NCBI GenBank assembly: GCA_021234155.1
Contig: JAJEKV010000063.1
Location: 712,947 to 776,946 of the forward strand
Reading direction: 5' to 3'
Source: Isoetes taiwanensis
Taxonomy: Eukaryota; Streptophyta; Lycopodiopsida; Isoetales; Isoetaceae
Length of the DNA stretch: 64,000 nucleotides
Shown one piece after another: positions 22,041 to 32,868 of this stretch. A program made the translations under genes and the position numbers. Each line of letters begins with the position of its first letter. Position 1 is the first letter of the stretch. The notes under the pieces were generated by a model. It did no database searches, was not told the origin of the DNA, and saw only the letters and a list, made by a program, of their open reading frames with translations.

Positions 22041-23684
22041 TTAGAGGAGTTCTTTGTATACAATATTTGTTGTATATCTTGATCGGTCGACGTCTGCGCT
22101 TGCCTCTCCATCCTTCGATAGAATGAGTACCTTTATGCCTTGGATTCCTTAAGCTCTCGAGAGTGCCACATAGAGTTGTCCATGACTAAATACGGGGTTT
22201 GGCAAATAGAAACCAACCATTTTCATCGTTTGGCCCTGGGACTTGTTGATTGTCATGCCAAAAGCTGGGCGTAGCGGAAATTGCATGCGTTCAAATTGAA
22301 ATGGAAGTCCTGCATTATTCGGCACCAAAGGAATTCAAAATATGAACACTCTGCTCCCAATATTTTTTCCAGTGACAATCTCGGCATCTATAGCACGTCT
22401 TCCCAATGAACGTATGATGAGGCGAGTTCCATTGTAGAGTCCTTTCCGGGTAGAAACTGACCTCAACAACATGACAATCATGCCAACCTTCAATGTCAAT
22501 TGATGTGGAGGCATCCCACTCGGAGTTTGCGCATTCAAAAATTCAACAGGATAGACCCCTGCATCATTCTCATCCACAGCTCGATCGGCACTGTAATAAT
22601 CAACAGGCGTAGCAGGCAACCACCCTGTCATCCTCTTGTTTACTTCATCTACATCGTCATTTAGTGGCGTAAGGATTGCCCTTTGCACCCAATAGGACAC
22701 ACTTTCATAATTCGTGGAAACATCCGGAAATGCCACGGCTAGCAAATCATTCAAGTCCTGTGACTTGACACAAATCTCTTCCGGAAGACATATTACGTCC
22801 GACCCAATGTCGGGAAATGTGGTTTCGAGCCCATCTCCAACCCGTAGAAGATAGTCAGCAAATGCCCTTTGCTCTTCCAGATCGCTCCCCACATTGTTCA
22901 TTACCCGCATGTTTGTGTTGAGCTTATGTTCCTCGACATGATCCCATATGTAAGAGTACTTCAAGGAAGCTTGCACAATTTGGGGTCGATTTCCTCGTGG
23001 TACCACAGGTGGAACCTGGCGAAAATCTCCTCCTAAAACAACAATGAGTCCTCCAAATAATTTGTCACATGACATCACATCACGGAGCGTTCTATCCAGT
23101 GCTTCATAAACATGTTTATGCATCATTGGGGCCTCATCCCATATAATCATTCGTGTCGCTCTTATCAATTTTGCCAGCTCGGACTGCTTTGGAATATTGC
23201 ACGTTGATGTCTCATCTATATTTATCGGTATCTTGAACCTTGAATGTGTAGTGCGCCCGCCCTTCAATAAAGTGGATGCAATTCCAGAGGAAGCAACTGC
23301 AAGTGCAATGAAACCTCTGGCACGAACATAAGACAACATGGTGTTAAAAAGAAAACTCTTTCCCGATCTACCTGCACCATGAACAAAGAACACCCGTCCT
23401 TTTTCCAACATCACGTGCTCATGGATCACACGGTCAAAGATAATGCGTTGGTCGTGATATAGGCGGTCCACAGCTTCTTGCACCTCTGCCATGTCTTCTT
23501 GAAACACCTCATCCCGAAATATCATATATGGATCTATTGCACGCTCGGGAAGAATGAATTCAAACTCTCTCAAAGATCGTCCGCCATAATTCATGTAGTC
23601 TTCAATGTCTAGAAGTGCCATATCAAATAACCGATCACACACTTGCACACTTTGATCCTCCGCAACCCTTCGTGCCTCATGCAA
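22041..23684 (-). pseudogene. Helitron PIF1-type helicase domain (C-terminal part of RepHel), two nonsense codons
   Basis: The domain shows Walker A GAGRSGKSFLF (about 23370), IIWDEAPMMH (Walker B), GGDFRQVPPV (motif III) and, after the break, [11 protein letters not shown] and LYVALSRA. The main frame is open from 23684 to a TGA at 22337-22335. The same frame then continues [20 protein letters not shown], exactly where family members continue, so a single nonsense change (CGA to TGA would fit) interrupts it. A second stop, TAA, follows ALSRA near 22150. The frame ends at TAA 22043-22041. The role would be 5'-3' DNA unwinding during rolling-circle transposition. Confidence 0.9.
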
Positions 23685-23688
23685 GAAG

Positions 23689-25700
23689 TCATCGACTAGA
23701 AAGCTTGACTTCTTCCCACAGTTGCAGCGGATTCGATGGTTCGCAATTTAAAAGTATCATGGCGAACATATGTCGCAATTGTGGTGGCATGCCCCATGCT
23801 GCTGCTTCCTGAAGAGATTTGAGCCATTCTGTGTCGTCCCGAAGCAACCCACGACGAATGCAAGCTTCTTTATATGTTGCACATAACTCCCCGTCAAAGG
23901 AGCGTAAATCTTCAAAATTAATTGCACTCACCACGCGGGTCAACAGAGTCGAATAAATAGTATCGCTCTCCTTCTGAAGGATTAACAAAGTACATGCATC
24001 CAATAGTGGGAAACTTCTGGGTATTCTCTCTGACCTTCCATTTTCGACTGGGTTGATCGTAGGTAAACTTTTTAGGAAAATCATGATAGAGCAATTGAGT
24101 AGCCTCTCTAGCCTCTCTACCCCCAGATGCATTCATCTCAAAAATGTCACAATGTTGTTCCATTATTCTTGCTTCTTATACTGTCCATGCTCATACCTTC
24201 TCGATAGTATACATCTTGTTGCATTGGGAGATGCACAGCCAATCTAGTGACATGAGGAAACTGTTGTTGTATTTCATATGAGAGGATTCTCCATGATGCC
24301 TCAGAAGCTGAGAAATAGCGTGCATTCAAGTATTGCTCAACCTCATCATGGTTTATGGTGGGTCTGGTGCTAGTAGATGCACCATCACTCGCTGCTTCTA
24401 AGTTCACATTGATCATATCCGGCCCTTTGTATACATATTTATATAGATATTTAACGGCCTTGACGGCAGCACACACCTCAACATTGATATGGCACTTGAA
24501 GTACGATGTCAGCCACGGATTGTATGGCACGACCCATCTGTTGTCTAAATGTATATCCCCTTTTTTCACCTTTCGACCATCATCCCTTCTTCGGTACAAT
24601 GGATATCTGTCAACAACTGTCGTCTCATCTGAAAATGCACATGGATAACGTTTTGTACATTTACCATCCTGCATACACGGACTATTCGGATATCCAGTAC
24701 CACATGGCACGTGCATCATACTACGGGTGACAACCTCATATAATTCGGGATATGCATCCTTATCTGGTATTTCAGCACAAATGATTTGATCAATCTCTTC
24801 GGCTGTGAAGGGCTTGTCGGCCTGATCCAATATAGTCAACAAATGTACATGTGGCAAGCCTCTCTTTTGGAACTCAATAACATAGACTTTTGCGATTATG
24901 CGGCCGAATATACCATGATTAGTTATCAGATCTACCAGCTCCTTTACTTTCATATGGAATACTCTGACTACTAACTCTGGTCGATCATTTGGCGATTGGC
25001 CATATAATAATTCCCTCCTAATCTCTTCCCAATTCGCATTGGCAGTCATGGTTATAAAGAGGTCCGGCCTGCCATGTTCGCGAACAATAGACATGGCATC
25101 CTGATACCGTTGGGTCATGTATCTCGGACCTCCTACATGTGAGGATGGTAACACAACTTTTTGGCCAATAGCACTTGCATCATCTCCTTCAAAGTCCATA
25201 ACACCCTGCAACATGTCTTTTCGAATGGTGTGTTGATTCAACACAATGAATTGTAGCCTTTCTTGTTCCATCTTCGCAAACATATCACAAATGTATTCTT
25301 GAAACAACCGGCCAGCCATGTGAAGGGTGGATGCATGTCCACGCCGCTGCGAATGATGATATCCGTAGTATTCCATAATAGTTACTTCCTTTGCACCACT
25401 CCGGCCCATGAGGTATTTTAAAATGCCATCCATCCGCATCGTAGGGAAGAAGCAACACAAAGTGCAATGGGTCATATCTTTGAGTGATATGCATCTATAA
25501 GTTTCAAGCCACCATCCTTAAAGTGTATAATAATATCCCTCCCGACCATCCTCGGGCTTATCATCAATAGGCATTAACACAGCCACCTCATTTGCGGTTG
25601 GAGCATTATATTGCCTCCTCACGCGATTTTGCACGCTGCAAGAAGGTATACGCAAAACGGATATCCATGGTTGGATGATTACGCATAATTTGTGCCGCAT
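23689..25700 (-). pseudogene. Helitron Rep (HUH endonuclease) domain
   Basis: The 25475-24147 frame carries the HUH motif RGLPHVHLL (about 24850) and the two-tyrosine motif KYLYKYVYKG (about 24430), the hallmarks of Helitron rolling-circle replication initiators. It is preceded at 25700-25285 by broken frames resembling the usual upstream region (RQYNAPTANEVAVLMP, MHITQRYDPLHFVLLLPYDADGWH). It is followed through frame changes by PKKFTYDQPSRKWKVREN, IGCMYFVNPSEGERYYL and RSFDGELCATYKEACIRRGL, the linker region joining Rep to the helicase. Catalytic residues are intact but the frame is broken several times. Confidence 0.9.
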
Positions 25701-25743
25701 TCAAAAATATGCTAACAAATGGATTGTGCTCATCATAAGGGCC

Positions 25744-27187
25744 TCAGAATCGCACAACTATTTCTTGTTTCAATCCATCAAAAATAGACATCCCACGCTC
25801 AACTTGCATGTCATCACCATCTATGATGTATATTTGTGCGAATTTTGCATGCTCTTGATGGCCTTTATGGTGGCAATAGCGTTCCCATCTTATGGCACAT
25901 GCGCCATTGACCCTAAAGGTATAGGCCCCACCAATAGCATTTGCCACCGCCTCATCAATTTTCACGCCCAATCGAGGCAAATGAGAATATATTATTGTAC
26001 TTCCCGATGTTCGTATGCGAAAAGTGATCACCTACACTATCCGCTCTCGTATATAGGTCAAATAATGCCCGTGGTGGTTCGGAATCAATGGTAGTTGAAC
26101 CTTTCCATTTTCACATGCCCGACATTTCTTTTTTACTGAGAGCTCTTCTATCCATTGCATAGCCCCACAATACAAACATCTATAATGCATGTTGCCAAAG
26201 TCATGAGGAGGAGGTAAAATCCACGTCCATGCTATCTTATTGAAACCGCTTTTACCAGCAGGACGTTCTCTAGGACCAATAGGAGTAGTGTAATCCAACC
26301 TCACAGCTGTATGCTTTGCATGGTTTACGCGATTGAGCCGCCTTCTCCTTTGACTATTGCTTTCACCTTCAGGTGTCATATAAGAGGGGTTATGCATTAA
26401 GCTTGATAATTGGTCAACATTAGCATCTGCTACTGCTGTAGACACTTGTCCAATATTTGTCATTTCTATATCATTATCAACACGACATTGTGAGTCCAAA
26501 GCTCTTTTTTTGGCCATTCTTCTGCGCCGCAAGCGTTTCTTTCTCTGACTATTGCTCTCATTCTCAGGTGTCATGTAGGAGGGGTTATTCACTATTATAG
26601 GAGGTGTTATTCCATGTGATATTTCAATAAGTTCGGCCTGAGATGGTGTGCTAAATCCATGAGCATTCACGCTTGTAGATTGAGGCAACATCACCTGATC
26701 ACCTGCTTGTTCATCTATTGTGGGAAACAACTGCATCCTAATACCAATAACTTCTGATGTGATGAAGGATGAACCCACACTATGTGCAATAGTTCCTTCT
26801 ATAACCCTATCATTTAGATGTCGGTGTCTTACTACTTGCATCTCAACCTCAGTAGTCACATGGCACTCTGGCACTGCTCGTACAGCTTGCGGCGTGACTG
26901 ACGTAGAGGCAAAAGATGCTTGAACTGACCGGCCCTCCATTGGAACAACATCAGATGAAGGACCATCATGATCTCTCTCTCTCTCTGACTTCCATGTTAA
27001 ATTCTAGTTTCAAAGCTCTAGCCTTTGCAGCCCGTTTGCGTGCCAGTCGTCTCTTTCTAGCAGACTTGCTTTCATTGACGGGCGTCATGTATGAGGGGTT
27101 GTTGGCCACAACAGGTGGTGTTTTTTGACGGGCCTTCCCCATACAAATCCTGATATGTTGCAATCTATACAATTTAGATGATTGCAA
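25744..27187 (-). pseudogene. RepHel N-terminal region with a triplicated basic motif and a zinc finger
   Basis: The frames 27187-26966, 26940-26032 and 26031-25744 form one coding region. Three copies of a basic repeat, NPSYMTP-x-(N/G)ES-x-S-(Q/A)R-basic-RL, lie at about 27100-27002, 26586-26490 and 26395-26300. A CxxC...CxxC finger (CLYCGAMQW..., CRACENGKVQLP, about 26180-26100) is the standard plant Helitron N-terminal motif. The break between the first two frames falls in a (GA)n tract at 26972-26986, where adding one GA restores the frame (RERDHDGPSSDVVPM). A TAG at 26034-26032 separates the last two frames, which are otherwise in phase. Confidence 0.8.
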
Positions 27188-27582
27188 GGAACCCTAAATC
27201 GTTTAAGTATTCAACAATAAAGCCAACAACTATAAGCGCACAATTATTAACCTAAGATAGTTAACCTAAGATAGGACCTATCTACGACTCACCTTTGACG
27301 TGTTAAGATTTTGCCGCCCCTTGGCAAATGCGCAAGCGCTGTAAGAGCTTGTTCCTCCCTCAAAGTTCAAGTGCAAAGCGTCCCTATAAACATGAGAGCA
27401 CATAAGAATATATGAAATATAGCCATGTATGGAAAATAAAATGGTGCACACAAACATATTGTTACCCTAATATGCACATGCCAAAGCATTTTATGTTTAT
27501 GGCTAAGTTGAATTGTTACGCAATTAAGTTGAATTCGTGTAAAACAAAGTGCAACTTTAATGCTTAAAGGCATTCACGCACA

Positions 27583-28026
27583 CTACATATCCAACCCATG
27601 TTGCATAAGGTATTCCATAAACAATGTAGCTTCCATAGCCTCCACAAACTTATGGACTCTCACAAAGCCACGTTTATGAAAGCTAGCATGCATTTGTGTA
27701 GCAAAATTTTCAATATCTAGCTCAATTTTAACCTCCGGGTGTATCTCAACTCCAAGCAACCCTAGGATTTCATACCACTCTCCAAAAACTCTCAAAACCC
27801 AAATCAGAGCCTTAATGTTCACTTGCATTCCATCATTCCCCAGTGCAACACTTTCTGCGGCTTCTTCCAATTCGCTCTTCCAATCCACCACCTCTGCTAA
27901 ATATTGAAAGTATGCATCAAAATCATCGTCATCGTCAAATCGTGGCAAGGCATGTCCATCTCTAAAGAATTGTGCCACAAGTTTTGGGTAAGAATCCCAT
28001 GGAACATTCACCACCACCATCTGCAT
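27583..28026 (-). CDS. Helitron accessory ORF A, 147 aa, similar to ORF B
   Basis: An open frame on the Helitron coding strand, about 0.4 kb upstream of the RepHel N-terminus. It begins MQMVVVNVPWDSYPKLVAQ and has an acidic stretch DDDDDFDAYFQYL. It then reads ALIWVLRVFGEWYEIL, HPEVKIELDIENFATQM and FVEAMEATLFMEYL. The second half and the VPW...VA start align with ORF B on the other side of RepHel. No known domain is recognised. Acidic, with predicted helices, and with no transmembrane segment or signal peptide. Function is unknown; element-encoded cofactor is an inference from position and duplication. Confidence 0.5.
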   Translation of the reverse strand: MQMVVVNVPWDSYPKLVAQFFRDGHALPRFDDDDDFDAYFQYLAEVVDWKSELEEAAESVALGNDGMQVNIKALIWVLRVFGEWYEILGLLGVEIHPEVKIELDIENFATQMHASFHKRGFVRVHKFVEAMEATLFMEYLMQHGLDM

Positions 28027-28329
28027 TATGGAAATGATATTTTAAGTCAATTCATTTTCCATGTTGGCAAGCCAATATGACCATGTCCTTTTTAAATCAA
28101 AGAACTTATATGTTGTCAAATTACTTTGTTTCACTTATGTGATTTGTCATCGAAGATCTGTCATACGATTTTCTTGCTGCTTTTTTGTTTGTAGAATATA
28201 TATCTCTTGAGTTTGACAGTTATTTAACTTGTATATTGGAGTATTATGTTGTTCTAACCTTCCTTTTATTTGTTATGTCAGATACTGTTAAAGTTATTTC
28301 AGAAATACTTCACTACATCCTGATTCCCT

Positions 28330-29060
28330 ATGGCCGATGTTGAAATAGAAAATGGAGACTGTTCCGGCCCAGAGCCTAAACAAAATATTGAGGTAAATCT
28401 AGGCATGCCTTAGCATCCTAAGTTTTAATCTGTTTCAGCCTGTTTTCATGATTTAAGTATTGTTTGATTGGAACTGAAACATTATGCTGTATTTTGAAAT
28501 GAGAAAAGAAACTTCAATGCATATGGTAGTTGCATTCTGACTTGAAAACATTGCAAAGTGTTCTAACCAACACTATGGCACAGGAAATTAAGATGCTGGA
28601 ATTCAGAGCTTCAAGAAAGAGAGAACCAAGTTAAAGAAGTGAAAGAAATGATTCAGAAACTTGAAACACATGAGGCAGCAACTAAAGAGAAGATGATGTA
28701 CGATGCCAAGGAAGCAGAAGAAAAATTACAAAAAGTTATTTTGGAACATGAACAGAAGCAGAAGATAGATTTAGAACATGCCGAAGTTAGGCAAGAGGAA
28801 TTGCAACAAAAGCTTTTACACATGGAACAACGGTTCAGGGAATCGGTTCAGGAACAGAAGTTAAGGCTGATGTTGACGTCAAAGATGAGGAAATTTCCAA
28901 GCTTCAAGCTCAGGCAAGTCATGATGCTGAAGAAGGAGGAAAAAAAATACTATTTCTTGAAAAAGAGGTGCATCAGTTGAAAATAAATGCATCAAACCAG
29001 GTAGATGAGCATAAAATAAGAATGAACATGCTGAAAATAGGATTAAAGAAGGCTCGAGCT
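28330..29060 (+). pseudogene. Captured coiled-coil gene fragment, antisense within H2
   Basis: A first exon, MADVEIENGDCSGPEPKQNIE (28330-28392), ends at a GTAAAT donor. After a 190-bp intron-like gap ending in CACAG comes a charged heptad-rich frame (ERENQVKEVKEMIQKLETHE, EKLQKVILEHEQKQKIDLEH, LLHMEQRFRE). It continues after frame changes as EEISKLQAQASHDAEE and LFLEKEVHQLKINAS to about 29060. This is a long coiled coil like a kinesin or golgin stalk, but too generic to name. It runs opposite to the Helitron genes and contains frameshifts, so it is probably a captured host fragment and not expressed as a protein. Confidence 0.5.
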
Positions 29061-29967
29061 TTCCCAGGATGATCTTTTGAAGGCCAAGGGTACTCCTGTA
29101 GATAGAATGGGGCAACAAAAAATATAAGTAAAACAAAATGTGAAGGAAATCTGAAGACATGTACTGCAGGAAAGCTGGTTTTCGTATACATAAATAAAAC
29201 ACTTTGGCTTGCCCCTGTTTCCAAGGGAAGGAAGACACTGAAGCAGGGTAAACATGAAGACCTTGTAAATGCCGGATTGAGCAGACCAAAATAAATGCCG
29301 GATTGAGAAGACCTTGTAAATGCCGGATTGAACCTGAAAATAAGGAAGATTGAGCAGACAAGGACATATCAACAAATCGAGCAAGCAAGGAGATTCGTAG
29401 AAAGAAAAGGAGATTCATGAGAAGAAAACTTGAAGCTGCCTGTGAAGATAAAATAAGCCACCAAGAACTCTGATTCGTATGCCTCTCAATCCTAAGACAG
29501 AATGAGCAAGAGATTGTAAGCAAGAAAAAAAAAAGGGGGCAGAGAAGGCTGGATCAGAGAGCATACTCCTGAATACTCCAACGATTGCTGAAGCTTCAGG
29601 CTCCAACGATTCCTTCAGCTGAATACTCCAACACAACGACTGCCTGTGAATCTTAGGATTGAGCGACTGCAGCGGAATACTCCAACGATTTCTGTTGCTC
29701 TAAGCTCCCTGCCCGATCCTCTCCTTTTCTACCACAAACCCTAAGAAGAAGCAGCCTGCATTAAAACCCAGCGGACCATCATCAAAGATAGGTGCTCTCT
29801 CGAGAAATCAGCCGCCTGAGCGTTCAAAAGAGCCCACCGATTTCGTATAACTGTGATGATTCCAAGGCAAGGGGAAAGAAGCCCGGAAAAAAGCGTTTTG
29901 GCCGGAAAAAGCGTGAGTTTTGGGAGCCGGAAAGGGCACACCGGGAGGAAAGAGAAAGGGCAAAAAC
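29061..29967. repeat. H2 5' region with short interspersed repeats, no gene
   Basis: The segment contains repeated words: GACCTTGTAAATGCCGGATTGA at 29260-29330 (three related units) and GAATACTCCAACGATT at 29571-29690 (three or four units). From 29877 it is purine-rich with CCGGAAA motifs also seen near 18260 in H1. No coding potential was recognised. Confidence 0.5.
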
Positions 29968-29983
29968 TTTTTAAGTAAGTAGA
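29968..29983 (-). other. H2 5' terminus
   Basis: On the minus strand the element begins TCTACTTACTTAAAAA. The H1 5' end is TCTACTTATTTAAAAT (20796-20781). Both are followed on the plus-strand outer side by the sequence expected at an A|T target. Confidence 0.75.
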
Positions 29984-30000
29984 TGATTATTCTATGACTA

Positions 30001-30028
30001 CTAGTTATGGTGCCCAGCGTTGCCGGGC
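30001..30028 (-). other. Third Helitron 3' terminus (H3)
   Basis: The plus strand reads A|CTAGTTATGGTGCCCAGCG. The hairpin GCCCAGC/GCCGGGC (30012-30018 with 30022-30028, one mismatch) sits close to the CTAG, as in H1 and H2. The element would extend to the right. Its 5' end is uncertain (candidate at 54396). Confidence 0.6.
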
Positions 30029-30708
30029 ATGATTTGGAATCTAATAATGTTGGGACGACTTCTAGACATTGCATTTGAGGGCATTGCATTGTTGGAACTT
30101 TGCACCTCCATTCAGCTACATCCCTTAGGCTGGATTAACATGCACCATCGCGACCATCATGTAAAATGCCATGCCATTTTATGCCCATCATCGCGGACCA
30201 TCACAAATTTACAAAGTGTATAACAGGGCCCCTCTCCGACCATTGTTGCATGTGAACCGGCTCTTATAACTTATTTATATTAATCTCATCATTGAAATTG
30301 ATATTTGAGATCACAAACCCAAGACAACTATATGCTTCTAATCTAAAAATTGGAAAAGGTAATAAACATCGTTTAACAAAGGCCTAGACATTAGAAAAGG
30401 GAATGTGTGACTCTAAAACTAACTTTAAAAGCAAATTGTCAAGACATGGAAAAAAAATGTTATTGTGGAAATTATGTCTTAATATGTCTTGTGCATCATG
30501 CAGAAAATTAAACACACAAACAGAGAAAAAATCATGATGAACCTATCTACAAATCATCACAATTAACTTAAGCAAAAGAGCATAGTATTTCTGATATGAT
30601 GTACAACCAACGAAGACATTTTTTGGCCAAAGTTTAGAATCATAAGGGTACATGCTCTATGGGAGCTGCATTTACATATGCATAAAAATAGGCCTTTTAA
30701 ATAAAACT
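30029..30708. other. Non-coding AT-rich sequence right of the H3 terminus
   Basis: No ORF with family features, RNA gene or clear repeat is seen here. It may be the subterminal interior of H3. Confidence 0.4.
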
Positions 30709-31139
30709 GCAATAAATACTGCATTATGAGACATTGCTTTATAGCAAGGAAAAACAATTTGGTAGATATTACGACGCGTTACAAAGCCAGAGAAAAGACA
30801 GAAATATGGAACAACATTTTTTGACAGCAAAAAGGATTTTGTAGTCTGATCAAATTGCATTCTTTTAAACGTCCCCACTTGGTCTTGCATGTAATGCTTG
30901 TCTTTATCAATGGTACACCAGAATGTAAAAGCACAGAGAAATACACCAACTATTTATCCCACGTCGCTCCACCTTTTTATCATAATTACTTGCTGCAGAA
31001 GCAATCTAGCGTGTCTCTGAAATAAACCAAATGATGCTTTAAGTTGAATGAGGAAGGAAGTATAAAAGACATACCTTTTGCTTCCAAAATTCCTGAATAG
31101 AAATAACAAACAAAGCCCCGTTCAAGACTACTTTAACTA

Positions 31140-31740
31140 AGGTCTTGAACTCTGCAATACCATACCTTGGCGGGTTGAACATGTCTAGTAGCCACTATGT
31201 TTTCGGTCCTGCCCTCTTCCTTAGACATGCTGTTGCCACTTCCGTCGTCCAGTTGTCTCCTCATTTTCCATGTTCTAGTATATGGCTGAGCTCCATCCCG
31301 AGATCCCGTGTCCATTGCACCACATCCCTGAACCATCCCTGTCCTGACACAAGGTGTTGTCTGGCGAATGCATGTATTTCTATGGTTGACAACTTATCGG
31401 GGTTCTCTGCATTGTTGTTTTTCAACGAATATCTGATAGTTCGCTCCCATGCTCTTATCTCCATTGGTCTCTCCTCTGTCTCGCATACCATGCTGGTTAC
31501 TGGTGTATTTGTCCTTATCCTGAATTCCTGATTGTGCCATGGCCTGAATATTCCTTCATGCTTTTCCCGTTTCCCTTCTGTTAAGTTGGGCTCCCACGCC
31601 TCCGACCCGTATAGTTGCGTGCTTGCCATTAGTGTACTAAAAAGATAGGATTTGATACCCCAGTCGATGATCCTACTCCTATTACAGTAATCTTTTATCA
31701 AATAGAAGTTGCTGATTGCTGCTTGAAACCGCGAGTCTGC
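31140..31740 (-). mobile_element. LINE copy 1, 3' half of ORF2
   Basis: The minus-strand frame 31701-31261 reads LYGSEAWEPNLTEGKREKH, then VCETEERPMEIRAWERTIRY and LGMELSHILEHGK. This is the post-RT region of a LINE ORF2 (LYG.E.W box). It is the downstream continuation of the LINE whose endonuclease lies at 38.2-38.8 kb. The RT core between them has been lost or replaced by the tandem array. The equivalent in copy 2 is 60240-60790. Confidence 0.65.
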
Positions 31741-32499
31741 CCCTGAAAGTTGTCTTAAAAGTTAACAAAGTGCCAAAATAGATTGTTGATTTGAAACTTC
31801 GTAGGCGGTGAACATAGAATTTTTGGAATGTTTGAAGTACATAATAGAATGTTCAAGCCAGAATGTTCAAAAAGTCAGTCTAAAAATAGAAAATTTCTTT
31901 TAAGACTTGTAAAGAACCAAAATAAATGTTATAGACTATTTCATCCTCGAGGTTTGGTTCCGTGTATGTGTGCAAGCCCAAAGCTCGGCTGCCGAAATAG
32001 CTTTAGATTTGAAGCTTGGAATCCAGCAATCCCCAAGCACGAGTTGCTCCTTTCCTACACAAATAACGGATGTTTGAAAACAAGGGCTTATTCCAGAGAG
32101 GAGAGCCACCATCTCTTCCGCTGGACCAATTAGGGCCACAATAATTTCCATACCTTGGAAAAAACTTCGAAAGAAATGCTTTGGCGCCGGAATGCCATGG
32201 AAACTTTGAATAGTATGGCCCTGAAATGCTATTCACGAGGCTTGCATGTTCAGCCCCTAAAGCAAAAAGAGGGCTTTTATTGTGAGCCCTTGGATGTTGG
32301 ACCATGGAAAAAAAAAAGCTAAATCGACGACTAAGAAATGGTGCACTCTAGATGTACGCATTAGTACATCCCAAAATGGCAGTTTCAAGTTCTGGCTCTG
32401 TTCAACCATCCTTTTGTGAGGTGCGACATTGATGGGAGAATAAGGATATACGGTGTGGATATACGGTGCTGGAACATAAGAGAATCCCGTGACAGTTAC

Positions 32500-32868
32500 C
32501 GGGCACAAATCATGGGTGATCTCATCAAGGGATTTCTTTGGTTTTTGATGTATTACCTGCAGCAAGGACAATTAGTTCGGCATTGATATCTAACAGAAAG
32601 TTTTTGAGAAAGAAAACCCTCGATTAACTAATGTGCAGCTAGTTAGACAGAGATCTCTTACTAGAAAACCAACTGCTTGTCTGATGTACTTCAGTTCATC
32701 CCAGGAAGAACCCGCATACTACATCAAAAGATGATAATAATTAACTTAGCTCTAGAAGTCAAAGCAACATTGCTGAAATAAGAGAAGAATAAAATGATGT
32801 GATCCTATCTGATCAGATGCTTCATATATCCAATGTTCCAATTCTGCAAGACCAGCCTTGACATATTC
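32500..32868 (-). pseudogene. Class XI myosin exons, array unit 1
   Basis: Three minus-strand exons: 32868-32811 ([20 protein letters not shown]), the YAGSSWDELKYIRQAVGFL exon (about 32719-32663) and 32556-32500 (VIHQKPKKSLDEITHDLCP). They match the C-terminal dilute (DIL) region of plant myosin XI, where [28 protein letters not shown] and HQKPKK are strongly conserved. The donor after the first exon reads AT instead of GT here, and its 5' part is altered compared with unit 2. With no motor, neck or flanking tail exons, it cannot encode a myosin. Confidence 0.85.

Larger units (their letters stand above)
20797..29983 (-). mobile_element. Helitron H2, autonomous-type but decayed, 9.2 kb
   Basis: The 3' end on the minus strand is hairpin plus CTAG (20826-20797), identical to H1. 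The 5' end TCTACTTACTTAAAAAG runs down from 29983. Plus-strand borders are A|CTAG and GA|T, as expected for AT-target insertion. The left border coincides exactly with the 5' end of H1. It carries, 5' to 3' on its own strand: accessory ORF A, the RepHel gene (N-terminal repeats and zinc finger, Rep, PIF1 helicase), accessory ORF B and ORF C. An antisense coiled-coil gene fragment lies near its 5' end. Several stops and at least two frameshifts show that this copy is inactive. Confidence 0.85.

Noticed and set aside
24355-24974. Plus-strand ORFs opposite the Rep domain
   Set aside because: They are shadows of the strongly supported Rep reading frame on the minus strand.
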